Below are positions 21,901 to 33,900 of a stretch of DNA of 64,000 bases, one piece after another. How positions within the stretch are numbered: position 1 is the stretch's first letter; every line of letters begins with the position of its first letter. Location: the NCBI GenBank assembly GCA_037349315.1, contig JBAIAC010000057.1, positions 17,329,501 through 17,393,500 of the forward strand. The letters run 5' to 3'. The stretch is from Chelydra serpentina. Its lineage: Eukaryota > Chordata > Testudines > Chelydridae. Below the pieces are notes generated by a model. It was not told the origin of the DNA. It ran no database searches and was given only the letters and a program-made list of their open reading frames with translations. The position numbers and the translations under genes were made by a program.

Positions 21901-24900
21901 GTGGCAAGAAAAGGCCCTGGTGGCTGTGTTTAGAAACACTGATCTAGAGTGCTAAATATAGTGGTATGGTCACTGCAGCCATGCTGCTATATTCAACATG
22001 GTAGCTCGAGCAGAGCTAGTGCGCATATGTCTACCAGTGCTGGGAATCACACCTCACTGCTGTTGTGTAGACATATCCTGGGATAAAAAGTATATTATTA
22101 GCTTGCTCATTCTGACTAACAAAGTTTAATGTAGACAAGGTGCGTGCTGCCTCTAATGTGCTGAGATGATTGAGTTTAAGCCTTGCCTTTAATTACATTG
22201 ACTTAGTATTTGTTTAACTGTACACTGCCTTAGCTAACAACAGGTTGTCCACACTAGACTTAACATGATGCAGGATATCTTTTTTTAATCTTGGTTTAGA
22301 TCGGGGGTCGGCAACCTCTGGCACGCATGCCAAAGGTGGCATGCGAGCTGGTTGTTGACGGCACGTGCTCCCCGCACCGAGGGCTCCTGCCGCTGGCCCC
22401 ACGAAGAACCCGCTGCCCCACCAAGACCCCGGCAAGCAGGATCCCGCGGCGGGACTCCTGTTGGCAAGAGCCCACGGGGGAATCACAGAGTGGCAGCGGG
22501 CTGAGCAGGGGTCCTGCCGCTGGCCCCACCAAGCACCTGCTGCTGGCCTGGCTTCTTTTACCCAGGCCGGCAGTGGGCTGAGACCCCGGGTGGCAGGAGC
22601 TGGTGTCTGGAACCCCAGAGCGGGGGAGGGCTGAGCTCTGGGATTCCAGCTGCTGGCCCCTTGCCAACTGGGGTCCCGCCACCGGCCCCACTCAGCAACT
22701 GCTGCTGGCCTGGGTGAAGGGAAACCCAGGCTGGCAGTGGGCTGAGACCCCAACTGGCAGGAGCTGGCGGCGGGAACCCTAGAGATTAAAATGTATTACT
22801 GGCACGCGAAGCCTTAAATTATAGTGAATAAATGAAGACTCAGGAACACCACTTATAAAAGGTTGCCACCCCTGGTCTAGATAAAGGCCGTGAGAATGTG
22901 AGGGTGAGTATGCCTGTGACAAGAGTATTTGGTGTTCTTGAGTCTACTCATAAACCCTTGTACTTCTTTTAAAACTTTTTTTTAAAATTCAAGACATGCT
23001 ACTTCGCTTTCTTAGAAAACTGCATTATTTTTTAAAAAAAACATTGAAAAGAAATTGGGTGGACAAGTGTCTGTAAATTGGTGGTAAAATCTCGATGCAC
23101 ACAATGTATGCTTAAGTGGAGAGGTATCTTAAAAACTGTTTTTATAATACTTGCGTTTGGATGCTCAGAGCTCTCAATAACATTCACCTGTGAGTTCTGA
23201 ATTTCTGTTTGATCTGTGTCCAAAAGTGACTTTGGGAAATCTGACCAATTTTTGAAAATGGCTTAACTTTGAAATTTTAGTTAAGGAAGAACAAAATTTT
23301 AAATTTAAGGGGGTCTGCCATTCACTACATTTAGCAAAAATTTGCAAAGTTGTTTTCTAAATAGTAGTTTCTATCCTGCACTGTTTAAACTTATCATGGG
23401 TATATCTTTACAACTTAGATCTTAACAACAACAAAAAATCCAACCAACCAACCAAGTACAGCAAGGGTGAGAACTTGTTTCTTTTCCACCGAAGCTACTA
23501 CAGTTTAGACTCCGGAAATGGAGAAGTTCAGACGTGAACAGAAGTATCACCTCAGTTGTGTTCTATGTTAAACCTCTAGTGTTTTCTGCTCTTCCTTATT
23601 AAGTACATATTTAAATTTGTCTGTTTTATGTGATACATTTCTAGGTTTGGTGAATGGCTTGGAAAACTTAAGGCTAGGTCCACTTAGCTGGGTCACCTTA
23701 ACTTTGTCTTTCGTTGGTGTGAAAAATCCATACCCCCGATTGCCGTAGTTAAGCTGACCTGTCCCTCAGTGTAGACAGTGCTAGGTTGACAAAAGAAATT
23801 CTTCCACCAACCTAGCTACTGTCTCTAGGGGAGGTGGATTAACTACAGCAGGAGTTCTCAAACTGGGTGTTGGGACCCCTTGGGAGGTTGCGAGGTTATT
23901 ACATGGGGGCTTGCGAGCTGTCAGCCTCCACTCCAAACCCCGCTTTGTCTCCAGCATTTATAATGGTGTTGAATATATAAAAAAGTGTGTTTAATTTATA
24001 AGGGGAGGCTTGCTATTTGAAAGGGGTCACCAGTACAAAAGTCAGAACCACTGAACTACAGGGACAGGAGAACTGCTCCTGTTGCTGTAGTACTTCAGTT
24101 TAGCCACTCACTACAGCTGCAGCCGCTTAAGCATAGACATATCCTAATTGTGAAAGGAGTCTATAATGGATAGATAGTATTACAGCCATAACTAGGGGTT
24201 TCTTCTATAGTTGTTCGTGCAGTTTTTGTTCCCAGAGAACTTCATTTAAAATGCCAATTCCAAGTCAGAATCTGCAAAGGTTTTTAAGGAGGTTTTGTTT
24301 TCTCTCCAGGTTTTTGTTGGCAAGATTCCCAGAGACTTGTATGAGGATGAATTGGTGCCACTCTTCGAGAAGGCTGGTCCAATTTGGGATCTGCGCCTCA
24401 TGATGGATCCTCTGTCTGGTCAGAATAGAGGATATGCTTTTATTACCTTCTGTGGCAAAGACTCAGCACAAGAAGCAGTCAAACTGGTGAGTTAACTCAT
24501 TCTAGACACTGCAGGTTTAATAGTAGTACTCCACCAAGTTTAACATACCTTCTTGAAAATCCCTCCTCAAAGCTCAGTTCTGCTGTAGTTCATGCAATGA
24601 ATTGCCATGAGACAGTGGCTATGTGGTTGGTTTGTAATTACTGCTAATGATTGATTACAAATTGTGCACACCTCCAGTCTGTGCTAAAACATACTGTTAC
24701 TCCTTCTGCATGCAGCCCCAACACCTTATGTACAGATACAAACATGCTTTTTCTTCCACCTTTATATCTTTGGTTTGGGGCTCTGCATCTAGGGACAGTC
24801 CTGGTACAATTTAGAGGTCCAAGCCTCACTGTATCACAATATGAGAGTTGTAGGAAAAATAAAGTATTAGTTACTAGGTTTCACCTGTGAGCAGTGACTT

Positions 24901-27900
24901 TCACTACCTGTTATGTCAACACAGTTCCCCACAGTACATAGAATCTAAACTCTTCCTGAGGTTTAGGGGTGTGTGTTTTTTGTTTTTGTTTGTTTTTTTT
25001 TAAAGGAAGCATTAGCTCAGATTTTCTCCCTGGATTTGGCCGTTTCTAGGGCTGAGCCCTAATCAGGGCAACTTCATGTGACATCACTGCTGTTTTGCAA
25101 ACAAGTTTCACTATGGGACATTTAAATTTAAGTATCCGAATCTGCCTTCTCACTACAGAGGGGTGGATGGGAGCACTGTCTCTCCTACTGCTTCCTTTGC
25201 AATCCCAGGAGAGCTCTACTCAGCTGCTTTACCTTTTCCTGCTGAGGTACAGCAGCTCTTCCTTTATATTCCTGACAAGGAGGGAAGGATAGATACTCAA
25301 TTGACTCAGCCTGAGCCTACAGGAGCTCTTGTTCTTAGTGCTTTCTCATTGCGATTCCATTCTAGGTGTGTGCGTGCCCATGTGCGCAGTCAGATTTTTG
25401 CTTTAGTGGCATCTTTAAGGCTGGCTGTGGCACCCCCTTGAGTGCCGCACCCATGCGCTGGTGTATCAGGCACCAGCGGCCCTGCGCTCTGTTCCTTCTT
25501 GCTGCCCGTGGTGGTCAGAGTGCCTTTCCTTGCTTGACAAGGACTAGCGGTTTTTGTAAGGCCTTGTATATAGTTAAGTACCTGTTAATAGTTTAATTGT
25601 TAAGGTTCCAGTGGGTGCCCCTGGTGGAGCATGCCCCGGTTTCCAGGTTTCAAGCCCTGCACAAACTGTAACATGCCTGTTAGTGACCCTCACTGCAGTT
25701 GTCTCATTGCTTGTGGGAGGCACACGTCAAAGACAAGTGCTGTATCTGTAAGAACTTTTGGCCCCACATGCAAAAAGAGTGGGACATTCAGCTCTGGGCT
25801 CTCCTTATGGAGTCCATCCGCCATCCAAGTCTCCTTGGCATGAGTCACCAAGAAACCTCAGCAACGGTAAAAAGTACACTGGCACTGGGCTCCGCCCGCC
25901 ATCTCTCCCTGTCACCAGTACCGAAAAAGGCGTGGAAGCACGACTCCCCGGCGCTAGTGAAGAAAAGTCAGTGGACAGCAGGCAAAGGAACTGCCTTGGG
26001 CCATCCTACTCACCCTGGAGCCCCGTAGTCGGCTTTCTCCAACGGGGGCTGTTAGCCCAGTAAAAGGTTCTCCTCTGACTCCTGCGAGCAGTACTGGACC
26101 AGCTTCCTTGCCGGCACTAATGCCAACACATGCTCCCCAGGCATTGAAGGAGCACAGGCCTCCGCCCGCACAGCTAGCGTAGCAGGTGCTGCAAGCTTCG
26201 GCGAAGGCTCCCTAAGAGGGCAAGTGAGTGGTGGAGCGGTGCAGGTCCCCCAAGACAATGGCGCGCTCTCCACCATGCTTACGCATCCCGGAGCCTCCGT
26301 GCAGGCCGGCAGATCCTTGCCGTTGGTCGCCAGCACTGCAGGCTCTGTCACCTTCACCCCAACGCAGTTCGCCAAGAGGAAGGTGCTGGTCCCCCTACTA
26401 CTGGCACCGATTGCCATCCTGCAGGTTGTCGTCTTGTTGCTGATTGCTGACGCCGTGGCAACGTTCTCCTTCCCGTCTCCGGTCCCCCCCTGGCACCGAC
26501 ACAAGTCTCCATGGTGTGGGTGCTGGGTCTCCAGAACCAGTACAGAGAAGCCTTGACGTGGGCCTGTTGATAAACATGGGAAAAGTCGTTAATGCCTGTC
26601 AAATGCATAGAGTTCATCAGGGCAGTTCTCGACTCCAAGCGAGCCAGCAGCTTCCTTCTGGAAGAACGCTTTCAGGCCTTGTCAGACCTGATCTGTCTGA
26701 TAAGGGACCACCCACTTACTACAGCCCACATCTACCTACACTTGATGGGTCACATGGCCGCTTGCACATACATGGTTCCCCACACTCGGCTAGACCTACA
26801 GCCTCTTCAAGCGTGGCTGGCCTCGGTCTATACCCCAAACAAACATGCTCTGCACCAGGTGGTTCGAGTACCGAACCTCGTCATACTATCTCTGCGCTGG
26901 TGGTTGGATCTTCCCGGTCGATGCTCCAAGAGGTCCCCTTCTTGACTCTGTCTCTAACCGGTGATCTCCGATGCGTTGGATCTGGGCTGGGGAGCTCACC
27001 TGGGCAAGCTTTGCACACGGCCGCTGGCTGCGGGACGGCTTAGCCCACCATATCAATGCAGGTCCTCCACCTGGCCTGCCAGGCGTTCTTGCCCCACCTG
27101 AGAGGCAAGGTGGTGTAGGTCCTGACGGACAATACAACCGTGATGTATTACATCAACAGGCAGGGAGGTGCCAGGTCCTCGACCCTTTGTCAGGAGGTGC
27201 TCAGCCTTTGGGACTTGTGTGTGCGATCCATCTGGTCATGGTCCACCTACCCGGCTCCAGCAACGTCCTGGCAGATCAGCTCGGTAGGACTTTCTCGATT
27301 GTGACAGCTCACTCAACTAGGGCACACGCGTCGTCAGCAGCCTTCCTGACGCAGTGCCGATTCAGGAAATCTGTCAGGCTCTGACCTAGTCGTCCATCCA
27401 CACGTTCACATTGCATAATGCGCTGGCCCAGGAAGCTCAAGATAATGCTGGCTTTGGCAGAGCAGGGCTTCAGACTGCAAGACAGTAAACTCCAAGCCTA
27501 CCTCTGAGGATTCTGCTTGAGTCACATAGAATAGACATGAGCAAGCACTCGAAGAAAAAATGGTTACCCACATGTTGCTCATGTCCATTCTATTACCTGC
27601 CCATCTCCTCCTCTGTCCGAGTTGTTTGCAAGAAGGAACCGAGAGGGCATGAGGGTGGCGACACTTGATATACCAGCACATGAGTGCGGCACTCAAGGGT
27701 GTGCCACAGCCAGCCCTTTGGATACTGCTAAGGCAAAAATCTGACGACTGCGCATGTAGGCACGTGCAGACATAGAATGGAATGGACATGAGTAACACAT
27801 CTCGAAGAACAACAGTTACAAAAGGCGGGTAACAGTTTTTTTTCAATTTGAAGAATTACAATACTAGTGAATAAAGAGTGAAACCTTTCATTTGAACTTC

Positions 27901-30900
27901 TCATAAATAAGTAGGTTACTTTGAGGGCATTTTATCAAACATCTGTTTTCCTGAGCTGCTGTTAGTATCAGAAAATAGGTAAATTTAAGGAATTTGGATG
28001 GGATTTCTGCCTAAAGATGTCTTTGAAAGTCCTACCTGCTAAGTTTCTTTTTTAGGCTCCTCTGAAAATCCCAGCCTAAAGTCATAGAGGAATTCTGGAT
28101 AAACTGAGGAAAATTTGCAAAAGAGGAAGAGGGCTCTTGCCTATAAATGTTTAGTCATAATGTTGCCACCATCACCCGTAGAGTAATCTGGCTTTGACTA
28201 GAATTGAGACTAATGTGGATTAGCTGATAGCAACTAAAAAACCAAACATTTCCTAGAAAGCTTTAAAATGCTATGTTTTTAACTAGAAAAGCTTTGTCTA
28301 TGGCACTTCACAAAAGGAAAAAAATATTCTCATCACTCTGGGCCACTGAAATTAGTGTGAAATCAAGGATTGTGCTCGTTAGAGAGATGAGGAAATACCA
28401 TGTTTTGTTATACTGCTGAGAAAAACAACCAACCTTGTGTTGTGATTGCATGTTCAAGAACTTGAGAAATACAAATCAAACTACTTTTATACTTTTAATT
28501 GATTTGATTCTGTTTCATGTCAGGCTAATAATAGAAGTGTTTGTATTCTGGTAGCAGCCACAATGTTCAGGATACTCTTCAGATGCAGGAAGAATTTTCT
28601 TTTGGCCTAAGAAGAAAAGCAGCATATGAAGGGTGGTGTGGAGAGAAATGCTATCAAAATGTTGTTGTTTTTTAATCTATATTATGTGGCTTTTCAGAAA
28701 GTTAAAAATCAACATTCTCGAATTCTGGCCAATATAGCATGATTTCTATTACAATATAAAATCTCTACTATATATATCTAAAATTCCTAATAGAGATGTG
28801 AATTTAATTATTTTGGCTATCCTTTTGATTGAATTAAGGAGTTAAAACTGAAATATACTAGTGGCATCTCTTAATGTTCCCTAGTGTGACAACTATGAAA
28901 TCCGTCCTGGGAAACACCTTGGAGTGTGCATCTCTGTGGCGAACAACAGACTGTTTGTTGGATCAATTCCAAAGAACAAAACCAAGGAAAACATATTGGA
29001 AGAGTTCAGTAAAGTCACAGGTAAAGAGCTTCCGCTTAACAAAGAGTTTGTATAGTAAAAGATTAGTGCCAGAAATTAACTTTCATAGCAAGGTAGCAAC
29101 TGATAGTAAATTTAAATGCCAGCTGTAATGAAAGATTATTTCCAAACGGAGTTCCAGGTTCATTCCAGATGGATAACCTATATAAAATGTTCGTTTCTTT
29201 TGCATTCGCCACACTCTACCTGCTGTGCATTCTAGATGTGACTGCTAACAAAACTTTTTATATGGGGGAAACTGAACATCAGAAACTAACTTTTTTAAAA
29301 GGCCGAGCTCAGTTTCTTGAACTTCTTTGTTTTTTGTTTGTTTTTGTTTTGTTTTTTTTAAAAGTGGGTAGGGAGGAGCAGGGTCGGTTAGAGTTGATCT
29401 ACCTTTAAATAAAACTTATTTTTATTCTGGGTGGCTTTGAGTGTTCAAACTCAGATCTTATAAGAGAGAGAGAGAGACTCTGGGACAGCCTCTAAAGATG
29501 GACCATCTAGTGAAGAATGTCATGGAAGCAGCACCTAGAGTCAGTTGAGAGGTTGGAAGGAATGATCAACTTTTTGGCCCACAAAATATGGAGTTGATGA
29601 GGGGTGGGAGTACCCAGGTCAGGTACTAGTGCTAATCCTGTTTGTTTTCTTTCTTCCCCCAACCACCCCATAAGCAGTGGGTGTGAGGAGAAAGCAACCC
29701 ACCCTCACAAAGCTGGAGAAGATGCAAGGAGAGTTGGTGCAGAATTATTGATCTCTCAATTCTACTGCAGGAAGGGAATGTCCCATTGCTTCCTTAATAG
29801 GGTAGCAAGTTATAAGAACTGCAGGGAGCTGAGAGGAAAAGAGAGTTGAGTCTGCCCCACCCAGCCTCTGTCCCTTTTCAGAGGGATATGGGAAAAGAAG
29901 GGACTGGAGTGTTAAATATTTTTCAGAAATGAAGAAAATATAAAACAAAAAGTAGAAACTTAAATTGATATTGTATTGGAGTTTTTCGTGTGTGTTTGGT
30001 GCAGTGTGGATTGATACACAGAATACATAGACTTCAGAAGTAGGATGATTAAGTATTTTGAGAGAGGCTTCTGCACAATACTATTTAGTGTAAGGGAAGC
30101 TTCCTTGACCTGGAAACCATGAACCTCTATCAACTGCTGTTTATATTTACATGCATGTCCCCACCCTTGTTACCAGGGCCGGCTCCAGGCACCAGCCTAC
30201 CAAGCACGTGCTTGGGGTGGCACCTGGAGGGGGGCGGCGCTCAGGGTTTGTTTTAAAAACAAAAAAACAACAACAACCATACTGCGCCCCATGGCGCTCT
30301 AGGAGAGCGGGGCTGCGGCCAGGCTCATCGCCCTCCCCTCCCCCCCCCCCCCGGCGCTCTGGCTGGCAATGGCAGCGGGGCCGCGGCCGGGCTCGCTGCC
30401 CGCCCTGCGGTGTGCAGGCCGCCCTGGAGGGCCACGGCCAGGCTCAGCGCCCTCCCCGCCGGCGCCGCGTGCCCCGGCCGGGGCCTGCTGTCCTCCTCGC
30501 TGGCGCTCCAGGTGGGTGTAGTGAGGTTGTTTTGCGGGGGGGTGTGTGGTTGTTTTTGTTTGGGGGGGGGCACGGCATTTGGGGTTTTGGTTTTTTTTTT
30601 TGCTTGGGGCGGCAAAAACGTTAGAGCTGCCCCTGCTCATTACTGACCTGAATTGAGACCCAAACAGTATTAGCCAGTCAAATATGTACTCTATCATAGA
30701 ATCATAGAGTATCAGGGTTGGAAGGGACCTTAGGAGGTCATCTAGTCCAACCCCCTGCTCAAAGCAGGTCCAATCCCCAATTTTTGCCCCCAGATCCCTA
30801 AATGGCCCCCTCAAGGATTGAACTCACAACCCTGGGTTTAGCAGGCCAATGCTCAAACCACTGAGCTATCCCTTCCCCTATCTAACCTGCAGCCCGTCAG

Positions 30901-33900
30901 GGTAATCCACTGGCAGGCCGCGAGGCAGTTTGTTTACATTGACTGGCCTCAGGCACGGCTGTATGCAGCTCCCAGTGGCCGCAGTTCGCCATTCCCAGCC
31001 AATGGGAGCTGCAGGTGGCCATGCCTGTGGATGGTTAATGTAAACAAACTGCCTCGCGGCCTGCCAGCGGATTACTCTGACGGACCGCAGGTTGTTCACC
31101 ACTGCTCTAATGCAAAACCTTAATGTGACCTTAGTAATGTTAAGGCAGATTAACAGACTGCATAGATGTGGTGTCGTACTCTTGCATCAACACAATGCTG
31201 TTAGAATACAGATTTGAAGCTGGGATATATGTTGCTTTTGAGTATCTGCTGGGGAATGGAAGTGAAAGTCCTATGGACTCCTGGATTGTGTGACCAACTG
31301 TGCTGTAATGCAGCATGGAAGTGTCAAGGAATGCAGGAGACTCTCTTCCTTTAAGGCTTTGAGTGGGTCAGATGTGTCACATTGCAACCTAAACTGTCAC
31401 TAAATGTTTTGGTTAATAACTTCTAAATCAGTGCTGAAATGGAATAGGCTGTACATTACATGCCCCATCCTCCTATCCACTTTTGACAATTAATAGGTCT
31501 GGTGTGCAGAATCCAGGAAGGTGGATCTGTGGTAGGGGAGTGGTGGGGTTTTTTTGGTGAAGAGTTCCAATTTCTGAGAACCTGACACTTTTTTTGTGTG
31601 GGTAAACTGTTCATGTATCTGTTTTACGGAGGTACTTGGATGCACTTAGTTCAGTGTTTAGCTTTTGAGTCTGCAGAGACTTGATGGAAGCATGTTGAGA
31701 GGCGCTTGTTCATTTTATGGGTACTTACACATGAAAAAGATATGTGGTACTGCAGAGTTTTTTAATCTTGCAGATAGAGGCATACCAAGATCACATGGTT
31801 GGAATTTGAACATTCACAAATTCAACCCTGAAATGCTGTCGTTTCCTAGTAGTCCAGGTGCTCAAATAGTGGAACAGTTTACCCGATAAGATGGTGGGCC
31901 CTTAATGCATGTAGACTATAAGATTAGAGAACTTCCTGAAATATATGCTTTAATCCAGTTTATGGGAGAGGTTTTGTGGCCTATGTGCTGGAGTTGGGCT
32001 GGATTGTCATGGTGGTTTTACCTGACACTAGAATCTGTGAATCTATTGATTCCTCTCTTCATCCCCTTCCCTTGTGGGGTTTGGTGGAGAATGAGACTGG
32101 CTGCATTTCCCTCAAAATACTCATAACACTGGTAGCTCTGTATTATGGTGACTATATAATCTGATCTCATGCCTCTGCTGGCTGCCTGCAGGGGTCAGGA
32201 AGGATTTTTTTATCCCCCAATACACAATTGTAATATGGATTTTTCTCTCCTTCTGAAGCATCAGATCTGCCATGGGCAGGATGGGCCAGTGCTCTTGAGA
32301 TGGTATAGAAAATCCTGTCTTAGATACCTGTCTAGTGTCTTGCTCCCATGGTCAGGATCTAATTGATTGCCAGTTTTTTGATCAGAAAGGAATCTTTTCC
32401 AGGTTGGGTTGGCAGGGACCTTGGTGGTTTTTTATCTTCCCCTGAAGCATGGATCTTCTGCTAGGATCACTTTCGCATACCTCACCTAATAAATTCCCTG
32501 TCATTGCAGGAGCCTCAAATATTGGTGGCATCTCAGTTTTTCCTGTTTTCTGCCTGTGGCGCTTGCCAATTTAGTATCCTAAGGAATAAGATGCTTTGGT
32601 TTTAACTGAAGTTGATGGGCTCAGTGTAAGGGTATTTGGGTGGAATTTGTCTGAGATGTACAGGAAGTCAGACCTAGATGATTTAATGGTTCCTTCTGGC
32701 TTTAAATTTTATGAAACTATGTCCAGCTGTTGGTTTTACAGAGGGTTTGGTGGATGTAATCCTTTATCATCAACCTGATGATAAGAAAAAGAACCGGGGA
32801 TTCTGCTTCTTGGAATATGAAGATCACAAGTCTGCAGCACAAGCTCGACGTCGGTTGATGAGTGGGAAAGTAAAAGTCTGGGGAAATGTCGTGACTGTGG
32901 AATGGGCTGACCCTGTAGAGGAACCAGATCCAGAAGTCATGGCAAAGGTAGGGATGGCAGAGCTATTCTACATTCTGTGATGATTTTATTTACACGTTGG
33001 TGGCAGCAGGTTTGGTACTGGCTCTGAATGATGTCACTCTTCAGTTGGTTGGGGAATCTCTAAAAAGTTAGATGGACTTACTTTTCTGTGAGTTGAGTGC
33101 ACTTTCATCCAATACTCCCGCCCCTAGAGTGGAAATAATTAGCACTAGAAATCAAACTTGCCTGTCCAGTATGGCAGTACAGGGCACTTCTACTAGAGAG
33201 GCCATTCCCATTAGTGTAGAGTTAGATAGGACTGCCATACTGCATTGGACTAATGGTCTATACCTCTTCTAGCATTCTGCCTCTGGCAGTGACAGATACT
33301 GGATGCGTTAGAGGAGGATGAATCCACCCATAACTCATTGATCCCCAAGGCATGTGACTTATGTCATCAGTATAAACTCTGTAGTATTCTATTGCTTAAT
33401 AAAAAAAAAATACCTTCCACAGATATTGAGGGCTGGATTGTCTGTTTCATCCAGTTTCCTCTGGGCACACTGAGTATGAGGGAGATGTGATTGGACCACA
33501 GTTTTGAGAATCTCACTCCAGTCGTGTCCCCTCTCCCCGTACTGGAGGGAGCAGGCATAAGAGCCAGCTCTGTTCCATTGGCAATCCCTAGCAAGGGATT
33601 TGAGACAAGTTCTCCTTCTTCGAGTGCTTACTCATGTTCATTTCATTGTAGGTGTATGGGCTCGCCACATATACTGGTGCCAGAAGTTTTCCCCTCAGTG
33701 GTATCCATAGGGGAGCAGCTCTGGCGCCCTCTGAAAGGGTGTGCATATGCACCAGTATAAGGGGGCCGCCAGCTCCCTCCACCCTCAGTTCCTTCTTACC
33801 GTCAGTGACGGTGCTGGAACATCTCCTTCTTCGAGTGATTGTTCATGTCCATTCCAGTTAGGTGTGCGTGCGCCGCGTGCACGGATGTCAGAAACCTTTT

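Larger units (their letters stand above)
25335..27815 (+). mobile_element. DIRS-type tyrosine-recombinase retrotransposon, internally deleted (copy A)
   Basis: The left terminal sequence (about 25346-25540) reappears inverted at about 27595-27800. Shared blocks include GGCTGGCTGTGGCAC and GAGTGCCGCAC. Inverted terminal repeats are a DIRS hallmark. The order inside is a gag start with a Cys/His motif (CTNC...SDPHCSCL, then [10 protein letters not shown] in the next frame), a gag remnant to about 26540, the RT end ([21 protein letters not shown], 26592-26945), RNase H ([14 protein letters not shown], 27125-27290) and the end of the tyrosine recombinase (TAHSTRA). The main RT and most of the recombinase are deleted, so at about 2.5 kb it is non-autonomous. 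Confidence 0.85.

Noticed and set aside
22214..22753. 179-codon - strand frame rich in Pro, Ala and Gly
   Set aside because: It falls in the GC-rich core of the hAT element at 22302-22874, is low complexity, and has no homologous motif.
30299..30814. 171-codon - strand Pro/Ala/Gly-rich frame
   Set aside because: It spans a hAT core and a SINE, so it is a repeat artefact.
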